Positions 26,237 to 34,700 of a DNA stretch of 64,000 nucleotides are shown here, piece after piece. The position numbers and the translations under genes are program-made. The notes under the pieces are model-generated. The model worked only from the letters and a program-made list of their open reading frames with translations. It was not told the origin of the DNA and did no database searches. How positions within the stretch are numbered: the first letter of the stretch is position 1; the number at the start of each line of letters is the position of its first letter. Source of the stretch: an uncultured Bacilli bacterium (GTDB taxonomy: Bacteria > Bacillota_I > Bacilli_A > RF39 > UBA660); contig CAKORV010000001.1 in NCBI GenBank assembly GCA_934101625.1, positions 66,176 to 130,175 of the forward strand, in the 5' to 3' direction.

Positions 26237-27981
26237 TATTCAACTGTAACACTTTTAGCTAAATTTTTTGGTTTATCAATATCATTACCTCTCAACTTTG
26301 CAATCTCATATGCAAGCATTTGTAATGGTACTATAGTTAGAATAGGTTCAAGTATAGGATTAACTTTTGGAATAAGAATAAGTTCACTATAAACCCCGTC
26401 ATTTTCTACTTCTTTATTTGTTACAAGAATAGTATAAGCTCCTCTTGCATTAACTTCTTTAGCATTACTAATTGTCTTTAAATATAAATCTTTATCAGTC
26501 GCAATTGCTACAACTGGAGTACCATCATTAATTAATGAAATTGTACCATGCTTTAACTCTCCAGCTGGATATGCTTCACTATGTATATAACTAATTTCTT
26601 TTAATTTAAGACTTCCTTCCATCGCAATAGCATAGTCAACACCTCTACCAATAAAGTAAATATCTTCCTTTCTATAAAGTTTAACTGCTAAATCTTCATA
26701 ATTCTTATTAACCAAATTTTCAATATAATAAGGCAACATATTTATCTCTTCTTTACTAACAATAGTATTACTATTCTTAATTGCAAGTAATATTAATGTA
26801 GTAACCTGTGATAAATATGCTTTAGTAGTTGCAACTGCAATCTCAGGACCTGCTAAAGTATAAATAACATTCTTGCAAATTCTAGCAATACTACTACCTT
26901 TAACATTAACAATACCTAAAGTATCTATTCCACTTTCATTAGCCAAATTGACGCATTTCTTAGTATCAGCAGTTTCACCACTTTGACTGATGGCTATAAC
27001 TAATGTTTTTTTATTATAAAAATGTTTTTTATATTGGTATTCACTAGCGATCTCAACATTAACTTTAATATTAACGAGTTCTTCAATAGCTCTCGCACCA
27101 ACTAATCCTGCATGATATGCACTTCCACAAGCAACAATATCAATAAAATCATATTTACTTAAATCAAAATTTATTTCATTTTTACAAGTTCTCTTAATAA
27201 CATCAGCTTCTTCATGCATTTCTTTAAGCATATAAGTTTCATAGCCATTTTTCTCAACTAAATTACTTTCACCATCAAAAGTTAAAATATTTTTATTAAC
27301 TTTCTTACATTTATTATTATAAACTACAACCTCACTATTACTTAAGCAAATAATCTCATCATTATCTAAATCTATATATTTATTAGTATACTTTAATATT
27401 GAAGGCACATCACTAGCAATAAAATTTTCACCACTACCTATACCCACAATTAAAGGACTATCTTTTCTAATTGCATAAATCTTATCAGGTTCATTTGAAT
27501 TTATAATTCCAAAAGAATAACTACCCAAAAATTTTTTACTTGCTTCACTCAAAGTCCTAATCATATTTTTATTTTGACTATATAAATAATTAATATATGC
27601 TCCAGCAACCTCAGTGTCTGTATCACTAACAAAGCTACATCCATTATTTAATAATTCATTCTTAATCTCCATAAAGTTCTCAATAATACCATTATGTACT
27701 AAAGTAATATTTCCTTGAGAATGTGGATGAGCATTAATTTTAGTTGGTTTACCATGAGTAGCCCATCTAGTATGTCCAATTGAAACATAAGATTTTTCAT
27801 CATTAATTAGTTTTTCTAAATTACTAATTCTTCCAACTTCTTTCTTTATAATAATTTCATTATTTTCTAAAAATGCTATACCAGCACTATCATAACCCCT
27901 GTATTCTAGATGTTTTAAGCCATCAATAACTTTTTCTATCGCGTCTTCTTTATGGCTTACACATCCAATAATTCCACACAT
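26236..27981 (-). CDS. glmS: Glutamine-fructose-6-phosphate aminotransferase (isomerising)
   Basis: A 581-residue enzyme, slightly short of the usual 600. The N-terminus MCGIIGCVS gives the nucleophile Cys2 of the glutaminase domain, with YRGYDSAGIA and GHTRWATHGKPT. The two SIS domains follow (DIVACGSAYHAGLVGARAIE, ISQSGETADTKKCV), and the C-terminus ends PKNLAKSVTVE as in GlmS. It makes glucosamine-6-phosphate, the entry to UDP-GlcNAc, which TagO and MnaA in this window need. GGAGG precedes the ATG. Its mRNA is controlled by the glmS ribozyme upstream. Confidence 0.97.
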   Translation of the reverse strand: MCGIIGCVSHKEDAIEKVIDGLKHLEYRGYDSAGIAFLENNEIIIKKEVGRISNLEKLINDEKSYVSIGHTRWATHGKPTKINAHPHSQGNITLVHNGIIENFMEIKNELLNNGCSFVSDTDTEVAGAYINYLYSQNKNMIRTLSEASKKFLGSYSFGIINSNEPDKIYAIRKDSPLIVGIGSGENFIASDVPSILKYTNKYIDLDNDEIICLSNSEVVVYNNKCKKVNKNILTFDGESNLVEKNGYETYMLKEMHEEADVIKRTCKNEINFDLSKYDFIDIVACGSAYHAGLVGARAIEELVNIKVNVEIASEYQYKKHFYNKKTLVIAISQSGETADTKKCVNLANESGIDTLGIVNVKGSSIARICKNVIYTLAGPEIAVATTKAYLSQVTTLILLAIKNSNTIVSKEEINMLPYYIENLVNKNYEDLAVKLYRKEDIYFIGRGVDYAIAMEGSLKLKEISYIHSEAYPAGELKHGTISLINDGTPVVAIATDKDLYLKTISNAKEVNARGAYTILVTNKEVENDGVYSELILIPKVNPILEPILTIVPLQMLAYEIAKLRGNDIDKPKNLAKSVTVE

Positions 27982-28012
27982 AATTTAAATTCCTCCATAC
28001 AAAAAAATCTAT

Positions 28013-28140
28013 GAAGTACCCTTTGTTATAATATTAATTTTATTTTTTAAAATACTTCTAACGATCATTTAACCGTAACAGCATCCGCCGAAATTTCGAT
28101 AACTGTTATCCTCGTCAACCATTTAAGGATCTGGCGCTAA
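28013..28140 (-). promoter_or_regulatory. glmS ribozyme-riboswitch
   Basis: Read leftward, the leader of glmS holds the conserved core of the self-cleaving glmS ribozyme: AGCGCCAGA (around 28130-28138), GACGAGG, GTTATCGAAATTTCGGCGGATGC split over the P2.1/P3 region, and a P4 stem GAAGTA/TACTTC ending near 28013. The expected cleavage is just before the G of GCGCC, between 28138 and 28137. Glucosamine-6-phosphate acts as the cofactor for cleavage, which leads to mRNA decay, so glmS is shut off by its own product. Confidence 0.95.
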
Positions 28141-28181
28141 ATATGAATAAAACTCCTTTCAAACTCATACCTTTCACATCA

Positions 28182-28212
28182 ATTATAATATGAAACAAAT
28201 AAAAAAATCAAC
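28182..28212 (-). promoter_or_regulatory. Promoter of glmS
   Basis: Read leftward, TTGATT (28207-28212) lies upstream of a TATTATAAT stretch (28182-28190), with a spacing of 16 or 19 depending on the hexamer used. It is about 45 bases before the ribozyme cleavage site. Confidence 0.55.
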
Positions 28213-28227
28213 TTATTTAAATTTATC

Positions 28228-28257
28228 TTGACAATTGAATAACTATTCAACTATAAT
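28228..28257 (+). promoter_or_regulatory. Strong promoter of the metal-resistance operon
   Basis: TTGACA (28228-28233) and TATAAT (28252-28257) are 18 bases apart, the only full consensus pair seen in the window. The first operator (28235-28250) fills the spacer, so a bound repressor would block RNA polymerase. Confidence 0.85.
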
Positions 28258-28283
28258 TATATTAGTTGAATAAATACTCAACT
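28235..28283 (+). promoter_or_regulatory. Two ArsR/SmtB-family operators
   Basis: Two inverted repeats flank the -10: TTGAATA-AC-TATTCAA (28235-28250) and AGTTGAATA-AA-TACTCAACT (28264-28283). Each has a two-base centre and the TGAATA/TATTCA core of CadC/ZiaR-like operators. The second covers the likely transcription start and lies just before the Shine-Dalgarno, so two repressor dimers could bind. Confidence 0.85.
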
Positions 28284-28295
28284 AAAGGAGGCAAT

Positions 28296-28679
28296 ATGAG
28301 TAATAATGAATATAATTGTGATTGTAATATAATACATAAAGATACAGTTAATCAAACCAAAGAAAGAATGTTAGATGACATCACTTTAACTAAAGTAGCT
28401 GATTTCTTTAAAATATTAGGGGATCCTACAAGAACCAAAATCTTATGTGCTTTAGATAACAACGAAATGTGTGTATGCGATATAGCGAATGTTTTAAACA
28501 TGACTAAATCAAGCATTTCTCATCAACTTAACACATTAAGGCAAAACAATATAGTTAAATCCAAAAAGATAGGTAAAGAAGTTTTTTATACTTTAGATGA
28601 TGAACATGTAACTGAAGTATTTGAAGTAGCATTAAGTCATATTGGACATAAGAAAGGTATTAACAATGAAGAAATATAA
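28296..28679 (+). CDS. cadC: CadC-like ArsR-family metal-sensing repressor
   Basis: A 127-residue winged-helix repressor. Both metal sites of CadC can be seen: Cys8 and Cys10 near the N-terminus with Cys59 and Cys61 in EMCVCDIA (Cd/Pb/Bi site), and D102, H104, H115 and H118 in the last helix (zinc site). The recognition helix is NMTKSSISHQLNTLR. In the family, metal binding releases the operator, here the two sites at 28235-28283. AAAGGAGG precedes the ATG at 28296; an earlier in-frame start would lie inside operator 2. It overlaps the ATPase gene by 14 bases. Confidence 0.93.
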   Translation: MSNNEYNCDCNIIHKDTVNQTKERMLDDITLTKVADFFKILGDPTRTKILCALDNNEMCVCDIANVLNMTKSSISHQLNTLRQNNIVKSKKIGKEVFYTLDDEHVTEVFEVALSHIGHKKGINNEEI

Positions 28680-30708
28680 ATATAATATAAATAATTTAGA
28701 TTGTGCCAACTGTGCTAGAGAAGTAGAAGAGTCATTAAATAAAAATAAAGACTTTAAAAATGTAATAGTAAATTTTAATACAAAAAAACTATCATATGAA
28801 TCAGATAAAGAATTTACTATCAATGAATTAAACAAGTTAGTGAAATCTATTGAACCTGGGGCAAGCATTTCAAAAGATGTTGTAGAAGAAAAGAAAGAGT
28901 TTCATGCTTGGGTTCTTATACTAGCAACTATCTTAGGTATAATCGCATGTTATTCAAAACTAAATAAAAATATAAAATTAGTTTTATACATAATAAGTTA
29001 TGCATTACTTCTTTATAGAACATTTATAAATTCAATTAAACTTCTATTTAAAAGTAAAACAATAAATGAAAATTTACTTATAACAGTTTCATGTATAGGT
29101 GCTTTCATAATTGGAGAAAGAATGGAAGGATTAATGGTAATTATTCTTTATACTATAGGTAAAATTCTAGAAGAAAAAGCACTTAATAATTCTAGAAAAT
29201 CAATTCAAGATTTAATGGATTTAAAAGAACCATTCGCAAATTTAAAAACATCAAAAAGTTCTAAGAAAATAAGTGTTGAAGAAATAAAAGTGGGAGATTT
29301 ACTTATAGTAAAAAAGGGTGAAAAGATACCAGTAGATGGAATTATCTATGAAGGAGAATCACTTTTAGATACATCTTTATTAACAGGAGAATCAGAACCA
29401 GTTAAAGTTCAAAAAGGAGATAAATGTCTATCAGGAAGTATTAATACAAGTGATGTAATCATAATTAAAGCAACATCATTATTTGAAGATTCTACAGTAT
29501 CAAAAATACTTGAATTATTAGAAAGTGCCACTGATAAAAAGACTAAAACAGAAACAATAGTAAGTAAAATAAGTAAAGTTTATACACCTATAGTTTTAAT
29601 ATTAGCTATACTAGTCGCTATATTGTTGCCAGCAATTTCTAGTGTTACAAGAAGTGATGCAATTTACCGTGCATTAACATTCTTAGTTATATCTTGTCCA
29701 TGTGCCATAGCGATCTCTGTTCCTTTATCTTACTTTACTGGAATAGGAGTATGTAGTAAAAATGGTATTTTAATTAAAGGAAGTAACTATTTAGATAATC
29801 TTACTAATTTAAATAATATAATATTTGATAAAACAGGTACTTTAACTAATGGTTCATTTGAAGTAACAGAAATAAATATCATTGATGAAGATGAAAATGA
29901 TGAATATAATAAAGATAAAATATTAGAAATTCTATTAAAAGGAGAAAACTTATCAAATCATCCACTAGCTAAATCTATTTTAAAATTAACTGATAAAGAA
30001 ATAGATAGTAGTGAAGTTAAAAACTTTAAAGAAATAAGTGGAAAAGGTATTACATTTACACTAAATAAAAAACATGTTTCAATTGGAAATAAAACACTTT
30101 GTAACTGTGGATATGATGCCTTATTACATTTAAATATGGATGGAAAACACATCGCAAGTATTACTATAAATGATGGTATTAAAGAACATGCTGTGGAAAC
30201 TATCATGCTTCTAAAGGCAAATAATATAAAAACATATATGTTTACTGGTGATAAAAAAGATGTAGCTTTAACAATTGGAAAAAGATTAGGAATAGATAAA
30301 ATAAAATATGAAATGTTACCTACAGATAAATTTAAAGAATATGAAAGTGTTGCTAAAACGAATGAAATAACTGCTTTCGTAGGTGATGGAGTAAATGATG
30401 CACCAGTATTAAAACGAGCAGACATAGGTATTTCGATGGGAGGAGTAGGTTCTGAATCTGCGATTGAAGCAAGTGATATTGTTCTTATGAGTGATGATTT
30501 AGATAAAATTCCATTAATGATAAACATAAGTAAATATACAAGAAAAATAATAAAAGAAAATCTAATATTCGCAATACTTGTTAAAATAATAATACTAGTT
30601 TTAAGTGTACTAGGTAAATCAAATATGTGGATGGCAGTATTCGCAGACACAGGTCTTACATTATTAACAATACTTAATACACTAAGAATTATTAGAAGAT
30701 ATAGATAA
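28666..30708 (+). CDS. cadA: Cd/Zn/Pb-exporting P1B-type ATPase
   Basis: A 680-residue heavy-metal ATPase. It has one N-terminal metal-binding domain (CANC, C13 and C16), the CPC motif in membrane helix 6 (ISCPCAIAISVP near residue 344), the phosphorylation motif DKTGT near 388, SNHPLAKS (the HP motif) and GDGVNDAPVLKRADIG. The last helices carry VKIIILVLSVLGKSNMWMAV and FADTG, with the Lys and Asp of the ZntA/CadA Zn/Cd group. It pumps divalent soft metals out. I chose the ATG at 28666, 24 bases inside the longest frame, because AAAGG precedes it and the HMA domain starts there. Confidence 0.94.
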   Translation: MKKYKYNINNLDCANCAREVEESLNKNKDFKNVIVNFNTKKLSYESDKEFTINELNKLVKSIEPGASISKDVVEEKKEFHAWVLILATILGIIACYSKLNKNIKLVLYIISYALLLYRTFINSIKLLFKSKTINENLLITVSCIGAFIIGERMEGLMVIILYTIGKILEEKALNNSRKSIQDLMDLKEPFANLKTSKSSKKISVEEIKVGDLLIVKKGEKIPVDGIIYEGESLLDTSLLTGESEPVKVQKGDKCLSGSINTSDVIIIKATSLFEDSTVSKILELLESATDKKTKTETIVSKISKVYTPIVLILAILVAILLPAISSVTRSDAIYRALTFLVISCPCAIAISVPLSYFTGIGVCSKNGILIKGSNYLDNLTNLNNIIFDKTGTLTNGSFEVTEINIIDEDENDEYNKDKILEILLKGENLSNHPLAKSILKLTDKEIDSSEVKNFKEISGKGITFTLNKKHVSIGNKTLCNCGYDALLHLNMDGKHIASITINDGIKEHAVETIMLLKANNIKTYMFTGDKKDVALTIGKRLGIDKIKYEMLPTDKFKEYESVAKTNEITAFVGDGVNDAPVLKRADIGISMGGVGSESAIEASDIVLMSDDLDKIPLMINISKYTRKIIKENLIFAILVKIIILVLSVLGKSNMWMAVFADTGLTLLTILNTLRIIRRYR

Positions 30709-30747
30709 ACTATGTCTTTTTTCTTTGTTATATACATACACTTTAAC

Positions 30748-31968
30748 ATGAAAAATATATTTAAATTTATAATTTTATTTATTAGTGTACCAATATTTAC
30801 CTATGCATCTAGTACAGATGAGGCAAGAATTGGTAATGAATTATACGATACTTTAGAACTTGCTATTGAAGCTGTAAAACCAAATGAAACAATAACTTTA
30901 GTATCAAATGCTTACTTTAAAGAAAGTGTAACTATTAATAAACCAGTAAAAATCAACTTAAATAATCATACTATAAGTGCAGATAAAATGGTATTTAGAT
31001 TAATTGGTGGTGAATTATATTTAACTGGAAAAGGTATTGTAAAAGAAGAAAATCCATATTATGGAGCAGTTGTAATAAAAGGTTCATCTGACCAAAATAA
31101 AGTTAATTTTAGTGTTCTTGAAGTAGATGAAGACATTACTTTAGAAGGATGGAGTGGAGTTTTTATTGACCAATTGTCAGGTAAAGGATATGGTATAAAA
31201 GCAAGTGTAAATGGAATAATCAATGCATTAAGTGATTCAACTGGAGGTTCTGGAATAGGAATATATGTTAATGGAAATATTAAAGATAAAGTAAATTCAC
31301 CAATAATAATAGTAAACAAAACAGCATCAATAAATTCTACAGGTAATGGTATATATCAAGCTGGATATGCAAGAACAACTATAAATGGTGGTTACATTGA
31401 AGGTTATGAATCATCTATTGCAATAAAATCAGGTACATTAACAATAAACGATGGAGAATTTGTATGTAACGGTCCTGATAAAACACCAGAAGCTTCTACT
31501 GGAGAAATAGAAGCAAGTGGAGTAGTCTTGCAAATTGAATCTAATACTTCTTATGCTGGAAATATGGAAATAACAATTAACAATGGAACATTTAAAAGTA
31601 AAAACTCTAATACAATTTATGAATATTCAAATAATAACAAAACTAAAGTAATATCTTTTTTAATAAATAATGGAGCATTTAGAAGTAGTAATGGTAAAGA
31701 AGTATTTAGTTTATCTCAAGATTTTAAAGATAAATTATCTCCATTTATAAATGGTGGTAAATATACAACAGATGTATCTAAATATATAAAAAATGATAAA
31801 ACACTTACAAAAGATGAATCATACTTTAAAGTAACTGAAACTGTAAGTGGTAAACCAATTGAAAAATCAAAAACCAATACTTTTCCAACGTACTCATACT
31901 TATTAATAATAATTTCTATATTAATAATAGTAATTTATTTTCTAAAAAAATACTTAACTAAAAAGTAG
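30748..31968 (+). CDS. Surface-anchored beta-helix-like protein
   Basis: A 406-residue protein with a signal peptide (MKNIFKFIILFISVPIFTYA), a body rich in short beta repeats of the type ITLVSNAYFKESVTINKPVK and ALSDSTGGSGIGIYVNGNIK, as in parallel beta-helix surface proteins, and a C-terminal membrane segment (residues about 378-398) followed by lysines. It should be held in the membrane with the helix outside. No good Shine-Dalgarno is seen; an ATG at 30712 in frame would add 12 residues before the signal peptide. Ligand and function are unknown. Confidence 0.7.
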   Translation: MKNIFKFIILFISVPIFTYASSTDEARIGNELYDTLELAIEAVKPNETITLVSNAYFKESVTINKPVKINLNNHTISADKMVFRLIGGELYLTGKGIVKEENPYYGAVVIKGSSDQNKVNFSVLEVDEDITLEGWSGVFIDQLSGKGYGIKASVNGIINALSDSTGGSGIGIYVNGNIKDKVNSPIIIVNKTASINSTGNGIYQAGYARTTINGGYIEGYESSIAIKSGTLTINDGEFVCNGPDKTPEASTGEIEASGVVLQIESNTSYAGNMEITINNGTFKSKNSNTIYEYSNNNKTKVISFLINNGAFRSSNGKEVFSLSQDFKDKLSPFINGGKYTTDVSKYIKNDKTLTKDESYFKVTETVSGKPIEKSKTNTFPTYSYLLIIISILIIVIYFLKKYLTKK

Positions 31969-32015
31969 AATATCTTTCTAAATTATGATAAAATTACAAG
32001 TATGAGGTAGTTAAA

Positions 32016-32702
32016 ATGAATCAAGAAACAATTGGCAAAAAAATAAAAGAACTTAGAATAAAAAACAACTTAACTCAACAAGAACTAGCCAGTAAATTAA
32101 ATGTAACATATCAAGCAGTAAGTAAATGGGAAAATGGTAAAAATTTACCAGACTTAGTAATACTAACTGAAATATGCAAAATATTTAATATAGATTTAAA
32201 TGACTTAATAAGTGATAATAAAAAGAAATTCAATAAAAAATATTTATACTTTATAATACCAATTCTATTAATAGTATTTGTATGTATAACACATTGTATA
32301 TTAAAAGGAAAAAATGATTATAATTTTACTCCAATAACAACAACATGTGAAGAATTTGAAATAACTGGAGTCGCAGCTTACAATAAAGAAAAAACATCTA
32401 TTTATGTTTCTAATATAACTTATTGTGGTAAAGAAGAAAATCTTAACTTTAAAGAAATAGAATGTACTTTATATGAAGAAATAGATAACAAAAAAATAAA
32501 AATAAATGAATGTAAGAGTGTTAATAACGAAACAAATTTAAAAGATTACCTAAAAGATTTAACAATAAACATTGAACACTTTAGTAAAGAATGTAAAACT
32601 ATGAAAGAAAATAATTTATATTTAGAGATAAATGGTAAAAATGATGATGAAAAAATAATTACTTATAAAATACCTTTAAAACTAGATGAAAAATGTAACT
32701 AA
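32016..32702 (+). CDS. Membrane-anchored HTH (XRE) regulator
   Basis: A 228-residue protein. Residues 5-60 are an XRE helix-turn-helix (NLTQQELASKLNVTYQAVSKWENGKNLPDL), residues about 74-94 a membrane segment and the rest, to the end, an extracytoplasmic domain with several cysteines. This layout suits a regulator that senses an outside signal. GAGGTAG precedes the ATG. It is ended by a strong terminator. No target operator is visible. Confidence 0.8.
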   Translation: MNQETIGKKIKELRIKNNLTQQELASKLNVTYQAVSKWENGKNLPDLVILTEICKIFNIDLNDLISDNKKKFNKKYLYFIIPILLIVFVCITHCILKGKNDYNFTPITTTCEEFEITGVAAYNKEKTSIYVSNITYCGKEENLNFKEIECTLYEEIDNKKIKINECKSVNNETNLKDYLKDLTINIEHFSKECKTMKENNLYLEINGKNDDEKIITYKIPLKLDEKCN

Positions 32703-32743
32703 ACTAATAGTTGAGAAACTTCAACTATTAGTTTCTTTTTTTT
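32701..32743 (+). terminator. Strong rho-independent terminator
   Basis: A 14-base-pair stem, AAACTAATAGTTGA (32701-32714) with TCAACTATTAGTTT (32721-32734), has a six-base loop and is followed by CTTTTTTTTT. It also ends the gene at 32016-32702. Confidence 0.9.
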
Positions 32744-32786
32744 ACTAAATAAAATATGTATAATGATTCTAGAAAGGAAGGATATT

Positions 32787-33407
32787 ATGAAAGATAGTAC
32801 AAAAAATAAAATAATTTTAACTTTATTAGCCATTGTAATAGTTTTAGTAGGAGTAATTATTTTCTTAAATATTAAAAAGAAAAATGAAGATAATAGTATA
32901 ACTGATGCAAAAAGATTTAGTGAGGAATATAAAATATCAGAAGATAATGTATTTGTTTATAGAAACAGTGATGAAATATTAAAGATAATGAAAAATGGAA
33001 CAGGAGTAGTATATCTTGGATTTCCAGAATGTCCTTGGTGTTCAGCATATGTTATATATTTAAATGAAGTAGCTAAAGAAAATCATTTAGATAAAATATA
33101 TTATTATAATATATTAGAAGATAGAAAGAATAATACAGAGTTCTATAAAGAAGTAATAAAACTTTTAAGTGGTAATTTACAATATGATGATGAAGGTAAT
33201 GAAAGATTATATGTTCCAAATGTATCATTTCACGTTAAAGGTAAGATTATAGGAAATGATTATGAAACAAGTAAAGATACTCATGATTTAAAAGATCCTA
33301 AGGATTATTGGACAAATGAAGAAATATCTGAATTAAAAAGTACATTAACAAAATATACTAAAGAAGTAGTTGATAACTTAAATACATGTACTGATTGTAA
33401 TAAATAA
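32787..33407 (+). CDS. Membrane-anchored thioredoxin-like protein (CPWC)
   Basis: A 206-residue protein with one N-terminal membrane segment (residues about 8-28) and a thioredoxin-like domain whose redox motif is CPWC in GFPECPWCSAYVIYLNEV, near residue 78. It resembles bacteriocin transport accessory/PedC-like thioredoxins. It ends TCTDCNK. AAGGAAGGA precedes the ATG at 32787. It would act on disulfides outside the membrane. The link with a bacteriocin is weak: the peptide gene at 24136 is 8 kb away. Confidence 0.75.
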   Translation: MKDSTKNKIILTLLAIVIVLVGVIIFLNIKKKNEDNSITDAKRFSEEYKISEDNVFVYRNSDEILKIMKNGTGVVYLGFPECPWCSAYVIYLNEVAKENHLDKIYYYNILEDRKNNTEFYKEVIKLLSGNLQYDDEGNERLYVPNVSFHVKGKIIGNDYETSKDTHDLKDPKDYWTNEEISELKSTLTKYTKEVVDNLNTCTDCNK

Positions 33408-33410
33408 AGT

Positions 33411-33450
33411 AATTGAACATCTCTGAACGAAATTGAACACCTCTGAACAG
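33411..33450 (+). repeat. Two tandem 20-base repeats
   Basis: AATTGAACATCTCTGAACGA (33411-33430) is followed at once by AATTGAACACCTCTGAACAG (33431-33450), a 20-base period with four changes. The half-sites TGAAC occur four times. It lies just after the thioredoxin-like gene and before the tmk promoter. Confidence 0.6.
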
Positions 33451-33486
33451 AACCAAATACATAAATAAACACAAAACAGAAAATTA

Positions 33487-33554
33487 TGCTATAATAAATG
33501 ATGAGATGTATAATTATAGTTTCGATTTACTAAATAAACAAGCTATAATTATAC
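33487..33554 (+). promoter_or_regulatory. tmk promoter and 12-base inverted repeat
   Basis: TGCTATAAT (33487-33495) is an extended -10. Downstream, GTATAATTATAG (33508-33519) and CTATAATTATAC (33543-33554) are exact inverted repeats, 23 bases apart, in the leader just before the Shine-Dalgarno of tmk. They could form a 12-base-pair stem in the mRNA or be a repressor site. Confidence 0.55.
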
Positions 33555-33572
33555 TTAGAAGGAGAAAATAAC

Positions 33573-34244
33573 ATGGGAAAAATAGTATTAATTGAAGGAA
33601 CTGATTGTTCTGGAAAAGAAACACAAAGTAATTTATTAATGGATAAACTAAAAAAAGAAGGATATTCTGTAGAAAAAATAGCATTTCCTGATTATGAAAG
33701 TCCTACTGGAAAAATAATTGGTGGACCATACTTAGGGAAAAGCTATATTTGTAATAGTTGGTTTAAGGAAGGTGCGATAAATGTTGATGGAAAAGTGGCA
33801 TCCCTTTACTTTGCAGCTGATAGACTATATCATAAAGATCAAATACTTGATGCTAAAAATAAAAATGATTTACTAATCTTAGATAGATATACTATATCTA
33901 ATATGGCTCATCAAGGTGGTAAATTCGAAACAAAAGAAGAAAGATTAGCTATGTACAAATGGTTAGAAGAATTAGAATTTAACTTATTAGGTTTACCTAG
34001 ACCAGACATGGTAATATTCTTACATATGCCAGAACAAGTGAGTGAAATCTTAAAGAAAAATAGAAAAGAAGAATTAGATGAACATGAAAAATCACAAACA
34101 TATCTAAGTAAAAGTGAACGTGCTTATTTAGAATTAAGTAAACAATATGGCTTTAAAGAAATACTATGTAATATAAAAGATCAACCTAGACAAATAGAAG
34201 ATATAAATGAAGATATTTATAAATTAGTTAAAAAAATAATATAA
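33573..34244 (+). CDS. tmk: Thymidylate kinase
   Basis: A 223-residue P-loop kinase with Walker A EGTDCSGKETQ (residues 8-18), the DRY-like motif LDRYTISNMAHQGGK and DMVIFLHMPEQVSEIL. It phosphorylates dTMP to dTDP in the cytosol. The Walker A differs from the more common EG-x-DGSGKTTQ by C12 and E16, and the chain is slightly longer than usual. That version resembles thymidylate kinase-like proteins of other low-GC anaerobes, so it may be a divergent copy. AAGGAG precedes the ATG. Confidence 0.87.
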   Translation: MGKIVLIEGTDCSGKETQSNLLMDKLKKEGYSVEKIAFPDYESPTGKIIGGPYLGKSYICNSWFKEGAINVDGKVASLYFAADRLYHKDQILDAKNKNDLLILDRYTISNMAHQGGKFETKEERLAMYKWLEELEFNLLGLPRPDMVIFLHMPEQVSEILKKNRKEELDEHEKSQTYLSKSERAYLELSKQYGFKEILCNIKDQPRQIEDINEDIYKLVKKII

Positions 34245-34304
34245 TTAACAATAATTGGTAGTTTAAAATAACTAAAAAAATAAATCATAATAATAGGTGT
34301 TATT

Positions 34305-34700
34305 ATGAAAAAGTTATTATTAAGTCTATCAATTTTTTTATTGTTATTACTTTTAATTTGTCCTTTAAATGCTACAGAAGATGAATATATAGAAAAATAC
34401 TATTCTTTAGAATTTGATAATCTAAACTCTAAAAATATAAATGAAGTATTTAATGGATTAAAATATAACATAATTGAAGTCGAAGTACAAACAACTAGAC
34501 TAACTAAATCATATAGATTTAACCTATCCCTAGTAAACAACTTAGAACAAGAACTAAATAACTTAATATTAAATGACTTAAAAGAAATACTACCTAGAGA
34601 AGAAATATCTATAATAGAGACAAAAGGTTTTAAAATAACAAGAATAGACTTAAGATGTACTAAAAATGATAAAGAGATAATATTAGAAAGAGTGAATTAA
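34305..34700 (+). CDS. Secreted or membrane-tethered hypothetical protein
   Basis: A 131-residue protein with a signal peptide (KKLLLSLSIFLLLLLLICPL; Cys near residue 20 followed by PLNA rather than a lipobox). The mature part is acidic to neutral with no recognised domain. TAGGTG precedes the ATG. The MFS gene starts at the base after its stop, so the two are co-transcribed. Confidence 0.65.
   Translation: MKKLLLSLSIFLLLLLLICPLNATEDEYIEKYYSLEFDNLNSKNINEVFNGLKYNIIEVEVQTTRLTKSYRFNLSLVNNLEQELNNLILNDLKEILPREEISIIETKGFKITRIDLRCTKNDKEIILERVN

Noticed and set aside
29958..30749. Long leftward frame of 263 codons
   Set aside because: It lies within the cadA gene on the opposite strand, has no ribosome-binding site, and the rightward frame has clear P-type ATPase motifs.
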